64,000 nucleotides of DNA from contig JANJXV010000030.1 in the NCBI GenBank assembly GCA_024803745.1, positions 2,685,001 through 2,749,000 of the forward strand. The letters run 5' to 3'. Origin of the DNA: Megascapheus bottae. Its lineage: Eukaryota; Chordata; Mammalia; Rodentia; Geomyidae. The first letter of the stretch is position 1. Every line of letters starts with the position of its first letter. Shown piece after piece: positions 12,843 through 24,355 of the stretch. The translations under genes and the position numbers were made by a program. Under the pieces are notes generated by a model, which was given only the letters and a program-made list of their open reading frames with translations, made no database searches and was not told where the DNA came from.

Positions 12843-13145
12843 AGAACGATTTACTAAAATTTACTAAATGGACCATCTTTTCCTCCAGGGTGTTTTTCTG
12901 ATGCCCTTTGTAAAAAATTAATTGACCATATATAAGATTGCATCTATTTCTGGCCCATCATTCTCTATTCTACTGGTCTTTGCCTGTAACGGACTATTTT
13001 GGATAGTGTAGCTTTTGTTTTTGCTTTTGGAAAGTTTCAATGGGGAAATGCAATATATTCATCTTCTCTTCCCTTTGATATTACTTTGGCTATTTCAAAT
13101 CTTTTGTGGTTCTGCAAAACTTTGAGGATTGTGTTTTGCTGTTTC
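12843..13145 (-). mobile_element. Old L1 ORF2 fragment, antisense
   Basis: The plus strand shows the reverse-complement landmarks of L1 ORF2 in order: a gaccatctttt-like start, the aattgaccatatata block, the tctattctactggtctttgcctgt segment, tagtgtagcttttg, and ttggctatttcaaatc. The phrase order matches ancient mammalian L1M elements. It is heavily decayed and no reading frame survives. Confidence 0.7.
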
Positions 13146-14718
13146 TGAGATGCATGCCATTAGGACTTCGATACTGATCACATGGAATCCATAGGTGGCT
13201 TAAGACAGCGTGGACAAAAGTGGTTCTTACAAAGAAATCACTGTGAAACACTACCAGTATCCCACAAAGGACACTAAAGGAAAATGGTTAGAAAGAGAAC
13301 CCTCCACCCCAAATAAAATTTCCTCCCTTTGACAAAAGCTTCCGCCTTTTGGCACCTCTGGCTTGTGGGAAGATAGATGATTGAGCTGGTGTGGGGAGTC
13401 AGACCCCAGCTTGTCATTTCTGAGGTGACTGAAATCTTAAAAACAAAATCCAAAACTCATAAATTAGATTTTTTCCCTATATAAAGCTCCTGCCATAATT
13501 CAGGTGGAAAGCCAATTTTACTGTTTTTCCTTCACAAAGATCCTGAGTGTCTTGAATTGACCCTGGGTGAATTGTGTCAGGATCTGGAGACTGTGTGGAA
13601 AGAGCCTTTGTCCTTTCTCAGTGGGAGCAGGTACTGCGTTCAGCTGGAATTTCAACACATGCATGCGTATGTGAACACACACTCACTTTCCTTAGAGGCA
13701 TTTCTTGAAAATGTTCATTTGTTGATTCTTATTGATCATGTGGATAGCACAATATACAAGGCACATAAGCGATTGATGGCATTGCTAAGTGACTTAAGTT
13801 CACAATGCTTAATAACTCCCTGAAATGAGCCAGGCAACAATAACCACGAAGCAATTTATTAATGCAGCCAAATTGAGAATACATTTTGAATTCCAGTCTT
13901 AATGATATTTTGTCTAGGGGACATTGATTTTTGTTTCATCACGCTGCTTCTGTAAGTGGAAGGGAAGCAGAATTATGATTCAGATTACTACTATAATGAA
14001 AAAACCATTTGTATTCCCTTTTATTACTCAGACTGACACCTGGTGAATAAGATAACCACATATTATTTAGAAGAGCTCTGCAGCAAGAGGGAAGGTAAAA
14101 TCTTCATGCACCATCTGTCCAGTGTTTGAGCTTATAGAGTCTTGGAGGGAGGGTAAAATTCAATAGTATTCTGTTTGCAGGACCTCTTTTGGCCAGGATA
14201 AATGGCAGAGTCTCTTGCTTTTTGAAAAGGTAATAGTTCCAGGTAGTTGGAAAATGTTGACAAGTGAGCTTGGCACAGCTGAACACTTGAGACCTGTCAG
14301 GGGAAACAAATTCAAGAGCATGACCTAGTGAGACGGAAGGGAGAGGAGAGCTTGACAGTGGACTTGCTGTCATGTCCGCCATGGCTGTCCGCTGAGATTT
14401 TGCACAGTGTGGAAGTATCTGTTCTGCATGCAGACCATAACAGTCTGTGCCTCATCTATCTTTTCCTTCCCAACACAATTAAAGCACTTTCAGAGCTGAG
14501 GAATGTCACGTCATCGTGAAATACAGAATTGCTATTGACGAAACTCAACCAGTCACAGCCGTAGGTTGGCAGGTGGCCGTGATACAAGGAAGTTCTGGAG
14601 AGAGAATGGACAAGGGGTCAACTGATTTGAATACCAGGATGACTGACAGATTGGCCCAGTCAGTGGGCTTGAGGTTGGTTCAATAGCTGGTCCGGATTGG
14701 CTTAAAAATGGGGCATGA
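13146..14718. other. Unique DNA, no gene recognised
   Basis: Nothing could be assigned in this stretch. An 88-codon frame at 13557-13823 on the plus strand has no recognisable domain and is probably chance. Confidence 0.45.
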
Positions 14719-14720
14719 GG

Positions 14721-14880
14721 AGCTGGGAGTTTGGCCTAGTGGTAGAGTGCTTGCCTAGCATGCACGAAGACCCGGGTTCGATTCCTTGGTACTACATACA
14801 TAGAAAAAAGCCAGAAGTGGTGCTGAGGCTCAAGTGGCAGAGCTCTAGCCTTGAGAAAGTCCAAGGACATTCTCAGGCGA
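14721..14880 (+). mobile_element. Young dimeric tRNA/ID-type SINE, 3' truncated
   Basis: Starts gctgggagtttggcc and has a very clean left half, with A box ggtagagtgcttgcc and B box gggttcgattcc. The right half is intact to cttgagaaagtccaaggac. It then breaks off at cattctcaggc without the usual caagcccaggactggc end or an A tail. Confidence 0.85.
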
Positions 14881-14899
14881 CAAAGTTCCCTATTGATAC

Positions 14900-15920
14900 G
14901 TGGTAATCCATTGAGACATATGGCTGTTAAAGAGTCTTTAGTGACTTCTTAGTAAGTTTTTTTTTATACACTGGAGGACTGTCTGAGAGGCAGAGGGGCT
15001 CTCTAGGAAGTTCATCTTTGTGACGTCCCAAGCTCGAAGCATTCACACCCCTTAAGCAAATTGGAGCAAATTTCTTTGAACTGAGGTCTGAAGATAAAAT
15101 ACAAGTGATGATAATAGTTTTCAACCCAGACTACATTTCTTGTGTTTTTGTAACTTCTTTTTGGAAAGTCAAGACATTAACGTTTCAATTTCATAATTCT
15201 ATTCTGCATTAGAAGACTTATTAAGTCTGAAGGTACAACATAAAATGATACTATCATTTAATTAAAATATTCTGATTCCTTATTTAACAAAGTTTGACAA
15301 ATCCAACTGAAATTAATTATGCTGACAATGAGGCACGGTTGAGTATGACTTCCTCCTTTGCTCCAGATTAGATCAGATGGAGCCAACCAATTCTTTTCTC
15401 TTGAAAAGAAAAAAGCCTAATTTGACTTAACTGAAAAAAATTACAGAATGTTTAACACTGTGCATTTCTCAGTTTGTTGAAAATGGTGACAACGTTGGCA
15501 ATAAAACTTAAAGGAGATTCTACAGCTGACAATGACATGTTATTCTCAAGATACATATCTAACATTTAGTCATTTTGTAAAAGTTATTTGTTTATAATCA
15601 TTACATATGTGTATGCTATTTTACATGTTTATTAATTTGCGCATTATATAGATTATGAAATCTGAATTTTATCTACTTACTTTACATCTTCTAGCATGCC
15701 TGGACATAGCTCCAGGATATTACCATATATTCATGAGCTTAAATTCTTAACATTTTAAAAAGTCATATTTAAGGTCCTATCCTCTTTGAGAACAGGAAGA
15801 AGAATCGTTTTTCCTCAGGATTTTGTGAATAATTACAGCAGAACAAATGCCTCAAGTATAAAAATACGTGCACCGATTTTATCTCATATGATATAAATTC
15901 TATATAAGATATATATTTTT
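14900..15920. other. AT-rich unique DNA
   Basis: No coding region, RNA gene or repeat could be assigned. The 15180-15680 part is especially AT-rich. Confidence 0.45.
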
Positions 15921-15924
15921 CTTT

Positions 15925-16012
15925 GTGCAGTTTCTGGGATCTGAACCCAGGGCCTGTTTGAGCTTTTGTGTTCAAGGCTCTACTCCAGCTTTACCTTCCA
16001 GCCCTTTGATAA
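15925..16012 (-). mobile_element. Partial ID/tRNA-type SINE, antisense
   Basis: The plus strand shows tctgggatctgaacccagggcctg, a B-box reverse complement, followed by a short ttcaaggctctact segment and cttccagccc. These are the reverse-complement signatures of tRNA-derived SINEs. The fragment is short and diverged. Confidence 0.5.
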
Positions 16013-16474
16013 GTGGAAATGAGAATCTCAGGAAGTTTCCTGTCCACACCGGCTTAGAATTTCAATCCTCAGATTTTACTGTTGCAATGATACAGCCACT
16101 GTGGAGAAGTGTTGTCTGCTTCATTGAGATAAATATGTATTATGATGGTGACTGTATCTCCTCATAGAAAGGCTACAAGTGTAGAGTTTTGCTCTGGGAA
16201 CTATCTGTGGCTTATTCTGCCTGCATATTTGGATTCTAGTTCCTGGCAGGAGAACTGGACTGGTTAAAAAGTGTGTCCAGGTTTGCAGGGCTCGTGGGGT
16301 TGCGTGCGCCTTGGTGTGTGCGTAGGTTAGGGCTTTCCAACTGAAGGCAGCCTTTGCAGTGTGACACCAGGCCAAGGGGAATGACTTGGGGAGTTTTATC
16401 ATTGAATCTGTTCCTTCCACAACTGCTGGAGGTAGAGGCTCTTGGGCTTTTCCTCTGCCCGGGTTGCATTTGAC

Positions 16475-16545
16475 CAACAGCTCTCAGATCTCAGTCTCCT
16501 AAGTAGCTAGGATTACAGGCATGGGTGTCTAGCACACAGCCAAAG
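16475..16545 (-). mobile_element. B1/Alu-like SINE fragment, antisense
   Basis: Contains ctcagatctcagtctcctaagtagctaggattacaggcatg, the reverse complement of the 7SL-derived left arm seen in the composite SINEs here. The ID-like arm is missing. Confidence 0.65.
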
Positions 16546-16848
16546 GAGAGCTTACTACATGTTTTCTAGCAGCTTAGAGCAGAGGGTAGAGAAAAATCCT
16601 CCCTCAATGTGCCAGTTCTGGACTGGCTGGAGGTAGTTGTTAAGATTCTGGCAGAAGTTGGGGCATCTGTGTGCAGACCCTGCTTTCCAGCTCCTCCCAT
16701 GTCTTGTTTTCTTAGTCTTTGAGTTTCTGTATCAAAATGCTTAAGTTTTTCAGTTTACAAACAACAGAAATTTGGCACAGACATGGGAATATGTGACCTT
16801 CCATGGTATAGTAATATGCTTTCTTCAGAAGGAGAGCCAATAGGACAC

Positions 16849-16887
16849 CCACACGTACGTACACACACACACACACACACACACACT
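16849..16887. repeat. (CA)n microsatellite
   Basis: CA repeat introduced by cgtacgta. Confidence 0.95.
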
Positions 16888-18629
16888 CAATTATTATAGA
16901 GACCCAGGAGTCTCATCACATACTCCATGCAGACTGGGGAGCCAGCAGTATGACTCAGTCTGATTTAAGAGAGGCTAGGAACGAAATGACAGGCTGGCCA
17001 CCCAGGCCATGTGTCCCCCACATTTCTTCAACTGGGCATCTAATCTGCCAATTCTTATGTTAATGAAATTTGGAAATGGGACTTTGAGGGGGTGATTGGG
17101 GAGGAAGGGCTCAGTCCTTGTGACTAGGTAAATCCTCTCCTGGGTCAGTGAACTCATGGTCAGTCTGCTGTAAAGCCAGCATGGCTCTGCCTTACTATGC
17201 CGTGTCCTGTGTGTCCTCTGGAGTTGCCCGAGATGTCTGCATGCCGTCCCCAGCAGCAAGGAGGCCATCACCAGAATGGTCCCTGGACCTTAAGCTTCCC
17301 AGCTCTGCTTTCCTCACAAATTATTCAGTCACAGGTATTTTGCTTATGGGAAGGGGAAAGCCGATACTATGCAGCTGTTGGTGCAGGTCTCAGGGTTTGC
17401 AGAATCCATAACAAATGCACCTCTAAAGCCTGGAGCAGATGAGCATCTCTACTCAAGAGGAAATGTCACATCACCTCCCTCTACTGCTTCCATATTCTGA
17501 TTTCCTTCAAGGATAAATTGTTTGGGAGCCATATTTGTGAGGGTAGATATTCTTTTTTCAGCCTACTGATTTCAATGCTAATCTCTTCCCAGAACGCCTC
17601 ACCGACAGACAAGGGAATGATGTCTTCTCTGTCATCTCTTCATTGTGCCCTGAATGAATACATTATTTGTCCTTCGAATCCTCTAAATGTGTGGAAATTT
17701 GTTATAGCAAGCAATACAAAATGGATGTACTACCATGACCTTCAAAGTGAGCATATGTATGCCCTTTGTCTAAAATAGGCTGAAAGAATATCATTTAAAC
17801 ATATCTTCATTTTCAATTGCTTCTACGGGGGTTACTCAAGAAAGCTAAGAGGATTGATGAGGTTCGATCAGTTGAGAAGCCACGGGGAATGTAAGAAGAT
17901 GAAAATAATTATGGATGTGGAAGGCAGAAGAGGGAGGGCAATATTGCAATCTTAGCTCCCTTAAGAGGAGAACACGTGATAGGAAAGGGAGTGTGATGGT
18001 TTTTCCTGTGGTTTGGGCACACAGGTGGTGTTCAGGCTCTCACATCAGTGTTAACTTTGGCTACCTTCACTCAGCAAAAATCCTTGAAATTTTTCAAAGT
18101 ATCGAACCATGTTTGACAGAAAACATGTTGAAGATCTCATGGTGCTTTTTATTCATAGCTCATTCCCAGGGACCAAAAATCATTCTGAAGGAAATCATTT
18201 GACATTACAATTGACATAACAAAGCTAATTGCTTTAAAGCGATGTTCGGATGACTGAGTAGGAGACTTAAGTGTATTTTGACTACAGAGGACGCCCACAT
18301 AGGTTAAATATAGCTCCTTTGTTGAAAGTAGTGTTTCTTCTTCTCCAAATTTTAGGGAAATTTGCTAGCAGAATGAGATAGAATGGTAAGAGTGGCGTCA
18401 GGTTCTTTTGTCTTGCTAATTCTTCTAGGTCAAGGCTCCATTCCTTTTGTGGGAACACAGATGGAAGCACATTTTCCTTGCATGTTCTCACTTACTGTGG
18501 AGCTGAATGGATCTCAGAGTAGTGATAGGATGGCAAAACTTGAGTCTCAGTTCCCCCTAGATGGCTACTGCCCAGAGGAGGAGTGAGCGCCCTGTCTCTG
18601 GAGTCCCAGGAGAAGCGTTGATGTTTTTC

Positions 18630-18760
18630 CTTTGAGTTACTGGGTAACTCTGTCAGCCTCACTCACAGCCTTCATCTGCTAAAGTGTTGGCTGAGGTCAC
18701 GAAAGTTGCCGCCTGCCTCCCTGGGTTATAATGAGGGTAACAGCGAACGGTGCCCCTAGA
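18630..18760 (+). mobile_element. Possible MIR fragment
   Basis: Order of phrases ctgggtaactctgtcagcctcactcacagccttcatctgc, followed by a G-rich purine region, resembles the MIR core (cttgg..aagtcactt..cctctctgagcctcagtttcctcatctg). It is diverged and this is a pattern match only. Confidence 0.35.
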
Positions 18761-19054
18761 GGCATCACAGGATCGGGGCTGAGTGAAGTAGAGGTGATAG
18801 GATCATTCCCCAGGTAATGGTCCATGTGGGAAGAGAATTTCTGAAGTCTCCATAACAGAACTGCTGCCTCTGTGGATTTCTACCGAGCAGGGATTGTTAG
18901 GGTGTCGTGGGATGTGAGGTGCCTCAGCGTTCTGTGACTGTGATGGAGATATCAGTTCCCAGTTCTTGTCTATTGGTTCCAGCATTGTTGTTGTGCCACA
19001 GAAAGTCCTGGCAGCAGGAGCCGAGAATGCTCATCTTGTGGAGGACAGGCAAGA

Positions 19055-19098
19055 GGACGAGTGGCATACAGCAAGGGGACGAGTGGCATACAGCACGG
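19055..19098. repeat. 22-bp tandem duplication
   Basis: The string ggacgagtggcatacagca occurs at 19055 and again at 19077, giving two units with a 22-bp period. Confidence 0.9.
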
Positions 19099-19826
19099 CC
19101 AGGAAAGAGCTGCGCACTGAGGCAGGGCTCTAGGGACCTCCTTTCTTCAAGTGCACACCACTATCCATCACCTCCCGTGCTGCCACCGTCGGGGATGAAC
19201 TTAATCCATCAGGGATGAGCTTACCCAGGAGCTCAGAGTTCTCAGGACTGAGTCACTGCCTAGAGAGCCCTCGGCTGCCAACCAAGTTCCCAACTTAAGT
19301 GGCTGTTGGAGATGCCTCCAGTCCCATGGTAAACCGAATGCAAACAGAAATAAACATGGGGCATTGTAGAAAGCCAAAACCTGGGAGACAGCTTCAGCAC
19401 TGACTCACGACAGCCAGAGGGCAATCCCTCACCTGCCCCTCGCTTCTCTTCATGGCAGTGCCTCTTACCTGGCTGTCCCATGCAGGTGAGTGGGCTTGGG
19501 TTCGCATCCTTTCCTTTCCCGTGTCAGAAACCGATTCAAATTCCTTGTCTTTGTAAAAGACACTCTGAGTCCACTTGTTCTCTCCCTCCTTGCTGCCACC
19601 CGGGCTGCCTGGAGGGCAGAAGACTCCAAGGTCCTCACCTGTGGTCTCGGTGCTCAGTAACCAGTGCATACGTGCTGGCCAAAGATGGACTACTTCACAG
19701 ATACTTCTATCAGAGATAAATTAATACTGGGTTGGGTGGGTATCTGTTTTTTTTCTCTCTGGTCTTAACTCCATGTATTTTGTTTCTTATTATCACCCTG
19801 TAAAATGCAGGCTTTACTTTTGATCT

Positions 19827-19862
19827 CCTTCTCTCTCTCCCCCCTCCCCTCCCCCCCTCTCG
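19827..19862. repeat. CT/C-rich low-complexity tract
   Basis: Pyrimidine tract of ct dinucleotides and C runs. Confidence 0.85.
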
Positions 19863-19959
19863 CTGTGTGATTCCTGCATTTGTCAAAATGGTTTTCACCT
19901 GGTTGTTTCCTTCTTGTTGTTGAGATAAGTTAAATTTCATCCAGGCAGAGAGCAATTGC

Positions 19960-20075
19960 TAACTGCCGACTAATAGTAATTACTAATGATGCTTATTTTC
20001 TAATAATGATGCCACTTAGAAATAATTAATTACTAAATATTAGTGTACTTTAACCATCCAATCACCTACTAATGC
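19960..20075. other. TAAT/ATTA-dense AT-rich block
   Basis: The stretch holds many TAAT/ATTA cores, including taattac, ctaataatga and aataattaatta. These are the core bound by homeodomain proteins. This could be a regulatory element or only AT-rich sequence; there is no coding potential. Confidence 0.35.
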
Positions 20076-20835
20076 ATCACATACTTTAATTTGGTGCCAG
20101 TCTTACCACAATTAGTGAATTTATGTGCTTACCATCTATCTCCACCCACTAAAGTATCAGTTGTGGCTTAGTAAAGACTCTCTATTTTATTACCTAGTGA
20201 TTTCGCCTATGTTTAGGACAAGTTTTAGAACATTGCAAAGTATTTTTAGGCAATCTTTGTTAGAAGACTACAAAGGAAACCATGTTGGGTATAGAGCCCC
20301 CCCCCAATACTATCACAATAACAATGAGTTGACTACTATTGTGGGAATGGCTACTGAAATTAAATTTGCTGTAGTAAAAAGTTGTAGTAATTAATATGGC
20401 CATCGTATTATGGGTGGATCATAGTGTTATATAGGTGAATGTGTTCTGGTGAATGTGATCTTACTTAGAACAATGGTGTTGAAGCTGGGAATAACTAAGG
20501 AGGACAGGCCAGAGTTGACACTCTCTAACCCAAAGTGACCGCTATCCTTATAAAAAGGGAGAAATGTCAGCACACCCACAGGGAGAATAAAACATGAAGA
20601 TGGAGAAAGAAAGGCCAGGTGGACGAGGCATACGTGGGCCCAAGACCATCGAGAATTTCAGGCTATTAGCAGCGAAGGGAAGGGAGGAAATGGACATCAG
20701 GTTAGTTACAATTTGACACGGAGAAGAAAGGTGCCATCTGGTAGAGGCCAACTTCCAGATAATTTTTTGATTTTACAAGTTACATTTCCCCCACACTGGC
20801 AGGAATTTCCTCACCTATAAAAAGCAGATGATCCA

Positions 20836-21056
20836 GCCGGGACTGGTGATTCGCGCCTGCAATCCTAGCTGCATGGAGGCTGTGATCTGAGGATCACAGT
20901 TCAAAGATCACCTGGGGAAGGAAATTCTCCAATGAAGCACCAGAAAACTGGAAGTGGAGCTGTGGCTCAAAGTGGGAGAGACTTGCCTTGAGAAAAAGAG
21001 CTCAGGGACAGAACCCAGGCCCCGAGTTCAAGCCCCAGGATTGATTAAAAAAAAAT
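20836..21056 (+). mobile_element. Composite SINE (B1-like left arm + ID-like right arm)
   Basis: The left arm starts gccgggactggtgattcgcgcctgcaatcctagctg, the 7SL/Alu-type opening with an internal pol III promoter. It passes through ccagaaaactggaagtgg into an ID-like arm (gctgtggctcaaagtgg) and ends caagccccagg plus an A-rich tail. An imperfect direct repeat of aaagcagatgat flanks it. This is the best-preserved composite copy in the window. Confidence 0.85.
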
Positions 21057-21726
21057 TAAAGGCTGATGATTTCTAGTTTATCTTCACAGTAAAAAACATA
21101 CATTGCATTAGCAAAGACGATGCATTCACAGAAGCCTTTTAACATTCCTTACAAAATATGACAACAGTCAATAGTATTTTTCTTGACATAAATTAAGTTA
21201 AAAACAAATGAATGGCGATTGATCTCTCCTACCACTGCTCTTAGCAGGGACAAGTCACTCCAAACCTCCCACCACGCCACGGCTTCTTACCACTGCCACT
21301 GGCAAATGCGCTACTTTTCAGAACGTTAAATAAATGAGTTAACAAAAGACGATTTGCTTATAGTTGTCAAGGCTCGTGACAGTCTCTCTAGTAGGATATG
21401 GATGCATTTCCCACAATGAGCTTTTTAGCTTTCTAGTGAATTTCATTTGTCTTCCATAACCACCAGTAGCAGGACGGACTCATTTAATCTTCTTTTTCTA
21501 ACCCGCAGCTCATGTCAGAGCAAAACTCCTGTAAGTAAGAGAAATGGATAGTTCTCTAATTAAACAGCTAAACTGGCAGAACACAGAACATTAGATAAAT
21601 TAGGAAACCATGACAGTAAGAACTATCTTTCCCTAATACCTGAGGCACAGCATGAAGACAGCTTATTTAATCAAACATGGCATCTACACTTTAGGGTTGG
21701 TTTGTCAAATATTTCACTTAGGCACA

Positions 21727-21808
21727 GTGTGTGTGCATGTGTGTGTATGCATGTGTGTGTATACACATACACATATATGTATGTATATATATATATGGAT
21801 ATATATGA
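21727..21808. repeat. TG/TA-rich microsatellite
   Basis: Alternating purine-pyrimidine run that shifts from (TG)n through (CA)n to (TA)n. Confidence 0.9.
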
Positions 21809-21887
21809 TGAACTTTTGTCTAAGAAAATCACTGTTTACCCTGAGGAGCTAGGTAAAGGTATACAGGCTACATTTTACATATGCATA

Positions 21888-22101
21888 TCTTGAATTCAAG
21901 GCCTGAGCACTCTCCCTGAGCTATCAGCTCAAAACTGGTACTCTACCCTTTGAGCCACAGCTCCACCTCCAGAATTTTGGTGGTTAATTGGAGAGAAGAG
22001 TCTCATAGCTTTCTGGCCCACGCTGGCTTTGAACTGCTATCCTCAGATCTAAGCCTCCTGAGTAGCTGGCATTACAGACGTGAGTCACCAGCGCCCGCTC
22101 C
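21888..22101 (-). mobile_element. Composite SINE, antisense
   Basis: Plus-strand order: ttgaattcaaggcctgagc, accctttgagccacagctcc, tggtggttaattggagagaagagtctc, cctcagatctaagcctcctgagtagctggcattacag, then gtgagtcaccagcgcc. This is the full reverse complement of the B1-like plus ID-like composite, moderately diverged. Confidence 0.85.
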
Positions 22102-23125
22102 TCATTGTAAATTTGATCCAGGTTAGATTTCTTTCTCACCAATCATTCCATTTAAATCCCTCTTCATCCATGCCTTCTAGTCCTTGTTTTTCAGCATCTT
22201 CTGTCCATGCCTACAGCAAGCTTCCATATGTCTGTGATCCTTGGAATCCTTGTGTGCTTTGCTCTCTTTAAGCTGTCTCCTGACATTGTTTTTCGTTTAT
22301 GGCCCCTTCCTCTGGAATGAATCTATTCCTCATCCCTCCTAGCCACTGTGTCCACAGTGAAGTTTGAGGAATAGCTCCTCTTTTTGATAGACAATTGAAA
22401 AACTGTTCTGTCGTAGGCATCCACCATGGCTGACCATAGCTATTTGATTTCGTTCTCACTTGTTTCAATCCCGTCTTCCATGATGCTCTCTGACTCTTCT
22501 TCTGTCATTAGAGAAATAGCCATTTGCATGAAAATGTCTAAAGTTCTCCTCCATCTCAAAATTCTCTAATGCCATCATCATTAATCATATAGCTTTCCTG
22601 GCTCAAAAGAAAAGAAGAGTTTTCCAAAACTTAATGATCTGCCTGTGTTCTTAATTACCTTGGGTATAAATCTCTTAGACATTTGTCCCCATTTTCCATT
22701 TTTATTGAAGCTTAAACTTTACCTTATCATTCCAAGTGGCTCTTTACCTTATCATTCAAGCTATCCCTCCCCATTTTTACACAAATGTATCCAGACTTCT
22801 CTTTTAAATGCTCAGCTTTACTTTCCCTTAACCATCCACTTTCTTGAACCAGGATTGCATACTTTTTCTCTTCTACTTTCTTAGCAAATCCATACAGAAT
22901 GCACTTTCCTCCTTTCTCAGTGTCCTACTTGGAACGGAACTTTCTCATTATTTCAGAAAGGTTCTTAGAATCTTTCCCCTTCATTTGTTCCATGTTTTCA
23001 GGGAAGTTTTGACTTCTGTTCTGGCAACAATGAGAATCACTAGGAAAAAAGATGACAACATGGGTGCTATTAAGTTAAAGAGAAAGAAATCTCTTCTGTC
23101 ATCTGTGGCTTAAAGATGATAAGGC
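22102..23125. other. CT-rich unique DNA
   Basis: Pyrimidine-rich sequence without a recognised gene or transposon family. A short near-repeat, tttaccttatcattc, occurs twice at about 22721-22762. Confidence 0.4.
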
Positions 23126-23368
23126 CAATGCTATCTATCTGTCTGTCTATCTATCTATCTATCATCTATTTATCTATCAATCTATTATCTATTGTCTGTC
23201 TTTCAATCAATCTATCATCTATCAATCATCTATCTATGTATGTATGTATCTATCATCTATCTACCTATCATCTATCATCTAATCTATCTTTCAATCAATC
23301 AATCATCTATCTATGTCTGTATCTATGTATCCATCCATCCATCCATCCATCCATCCATCCATCCATCC
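23126..23368. repeat. (ATCT)n to (ATCC)n compound microsatellite
   Basis: Imperfect ATCT/GTCT/ATCA tetranucleotide array of about 200 bp that ends in a pure (ATCC)n block at about 23330-23366, next to the CpG-rich interval. Confidence 0.95.
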
Positions 23369-23596
23369 TCTACCTGGCAGGCATTAACACACACCGGAAG
23401 TTGCGTCACCGACGGGGGGGCAGGGAGTCCGTCCCACCCCGTGTTTTCCGAGCTTCGTGATGAGCCAGCTTTGGCGCCGCCGAGCCCGAGGTAAACCCAG
23501 TCTGTAGACACGGGTCTTGCTGCCATCGGCCATGAAGCTTCCCCGGAGTGTTTCCCCGCTGAGGTTGAAAGCCAGTCAGGGCGCTTCAGGCCGAGG

Positions 23597-23745
23597 GGAC
23601 GCGCGCGCATGCGCACACGCAGCGCCGGCACGAGGTGGGGACACGCGCATGTGCACACTCTGGCGCAGGACACGCGCACGCATGCGCACACGCAGCGCCG
23701 GCCCCAGCGGGACACGCGCGCGCATGCGCACACGCAGCGCCCAGG
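23597..23745. repeat. Degenerate tandem repeat with NRF1-like palindromes
   Basis: Four imperfect units begin at about 23597, 23638, 23668 and 23709, spaced about 41, 30 and 41 bp. The shared core is gggacacgcgcgcatgcgca followed by cacgcagcgcc. Perfect gcgcatgcgc palindromes lie at 23605-23614 and 23720-23729, with close variants at 23644-23655 and 23678-23688. The alternating purine-pyrimidine composition also favours Z-DNA. Confidence 0.85.
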
Positions 23746-24103
23746 CGCCATTGAGGTCGCCTGGTGGTAGTGGAGCGCCCACTCTTGTAAGAACTCGGTC
23801 CCCCGGGAAGGGCCCGCGGCCTTTCCCTCCACCCTGCGCCCCCCCGGCCCCCCAGCCGGGCCCGCAGGCGCTCTGCCTTCCCAGCTTGACCCGTCCACGC
23901 GGACAGGCCCGGCGCCCCTCCGCCCGCAGTTCAGTGGCTCTTTCGTGTACTCCACCCCCACTTCTTCCTGAAGTCACAGATGGACGCGCTGGTGGCAGGG
24001 CTCAGCTCCGACGCCGGTGCCAGCTGCAAAGGCGCTGACTTTCCAGACGGAGACCATGCCCGCGGGCTGAGGTGGGCCATGTGCCAGGAGAGTCCTACCC
24101 CAG

Positions 24104-24355
24104 GGAGGCGAGGTGAGGCGAGGCGAGGGGAGGCGGGGCGGGGCGAGGGGAGGCGGGGCGGGGCGAGGGGAGGCGGGGCGGGGCGAGGGGAGGCGGGGCG
24201 AGGGGAGGCGGGGCGAGGGGAGGCGGGGCGAGGGGAGGCGGGGCGGGGCGAGGGGAGGCGGGGCGGGGCGAGGGGAGGCGGGGCGAGGGGAGGCGGGGCG
24301 AGGGGAGGCGGGGCGAGGGGAGGCGGGGCGAGGGGAGGCGGGGCGAGGGCGAGGC
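24104..24355. repeat. G-rich minisatellite with mixed 20- and 15-bp units
   Basis: After a short degenerate lead-in (gaggcgaggtgaggcg), successive cgagggg landmarks fall at 24124, 24144, 24164, 24184, 24199, 24214, 24229, 24249, 24269, 24284, 24299, 24314, 24329 and 24344. The spacings are 20, 20, 20, 15, 15, 15, 20, 20, 15, 15, 15, 15 and 15. The two unit types are gaggggaggcggggc and the same with one extra ggggc. The 20-bp units contain a perfect GC box (ggggcggggc). The plus strand is rich in G runs and could form quadruplexes. Long open frames through it encode only Arg/Gly/Glu/Ala repeats and are not credible genes. Confidence 0.95.

Larger units (their letters stand above)
16888..19826. 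other. Unique DNA, no gene recognised
   Basis: No coding region supported. It contains a possible MIR fragment (18630-18760) and a 22-bp tandem duplication (19055-19098), both listed separately. Confidence 0.45.

Noticed and set aside
14760..14790. tRNA-gene-like A and B boxes (ggtagagtgcttgcc … gggttcgattcc)
   Set aside because: They belong to the tRNA-derived SINE; the segment does not fold as a complete tRNA cloverleaf and recurs as a dispersed repeat.
23126..23368. Regular repeats considered as a CRISPR-like array
   Set aside because: They are contiguous tetranucleotides with no unique spacers, in animal nuclear DNA.
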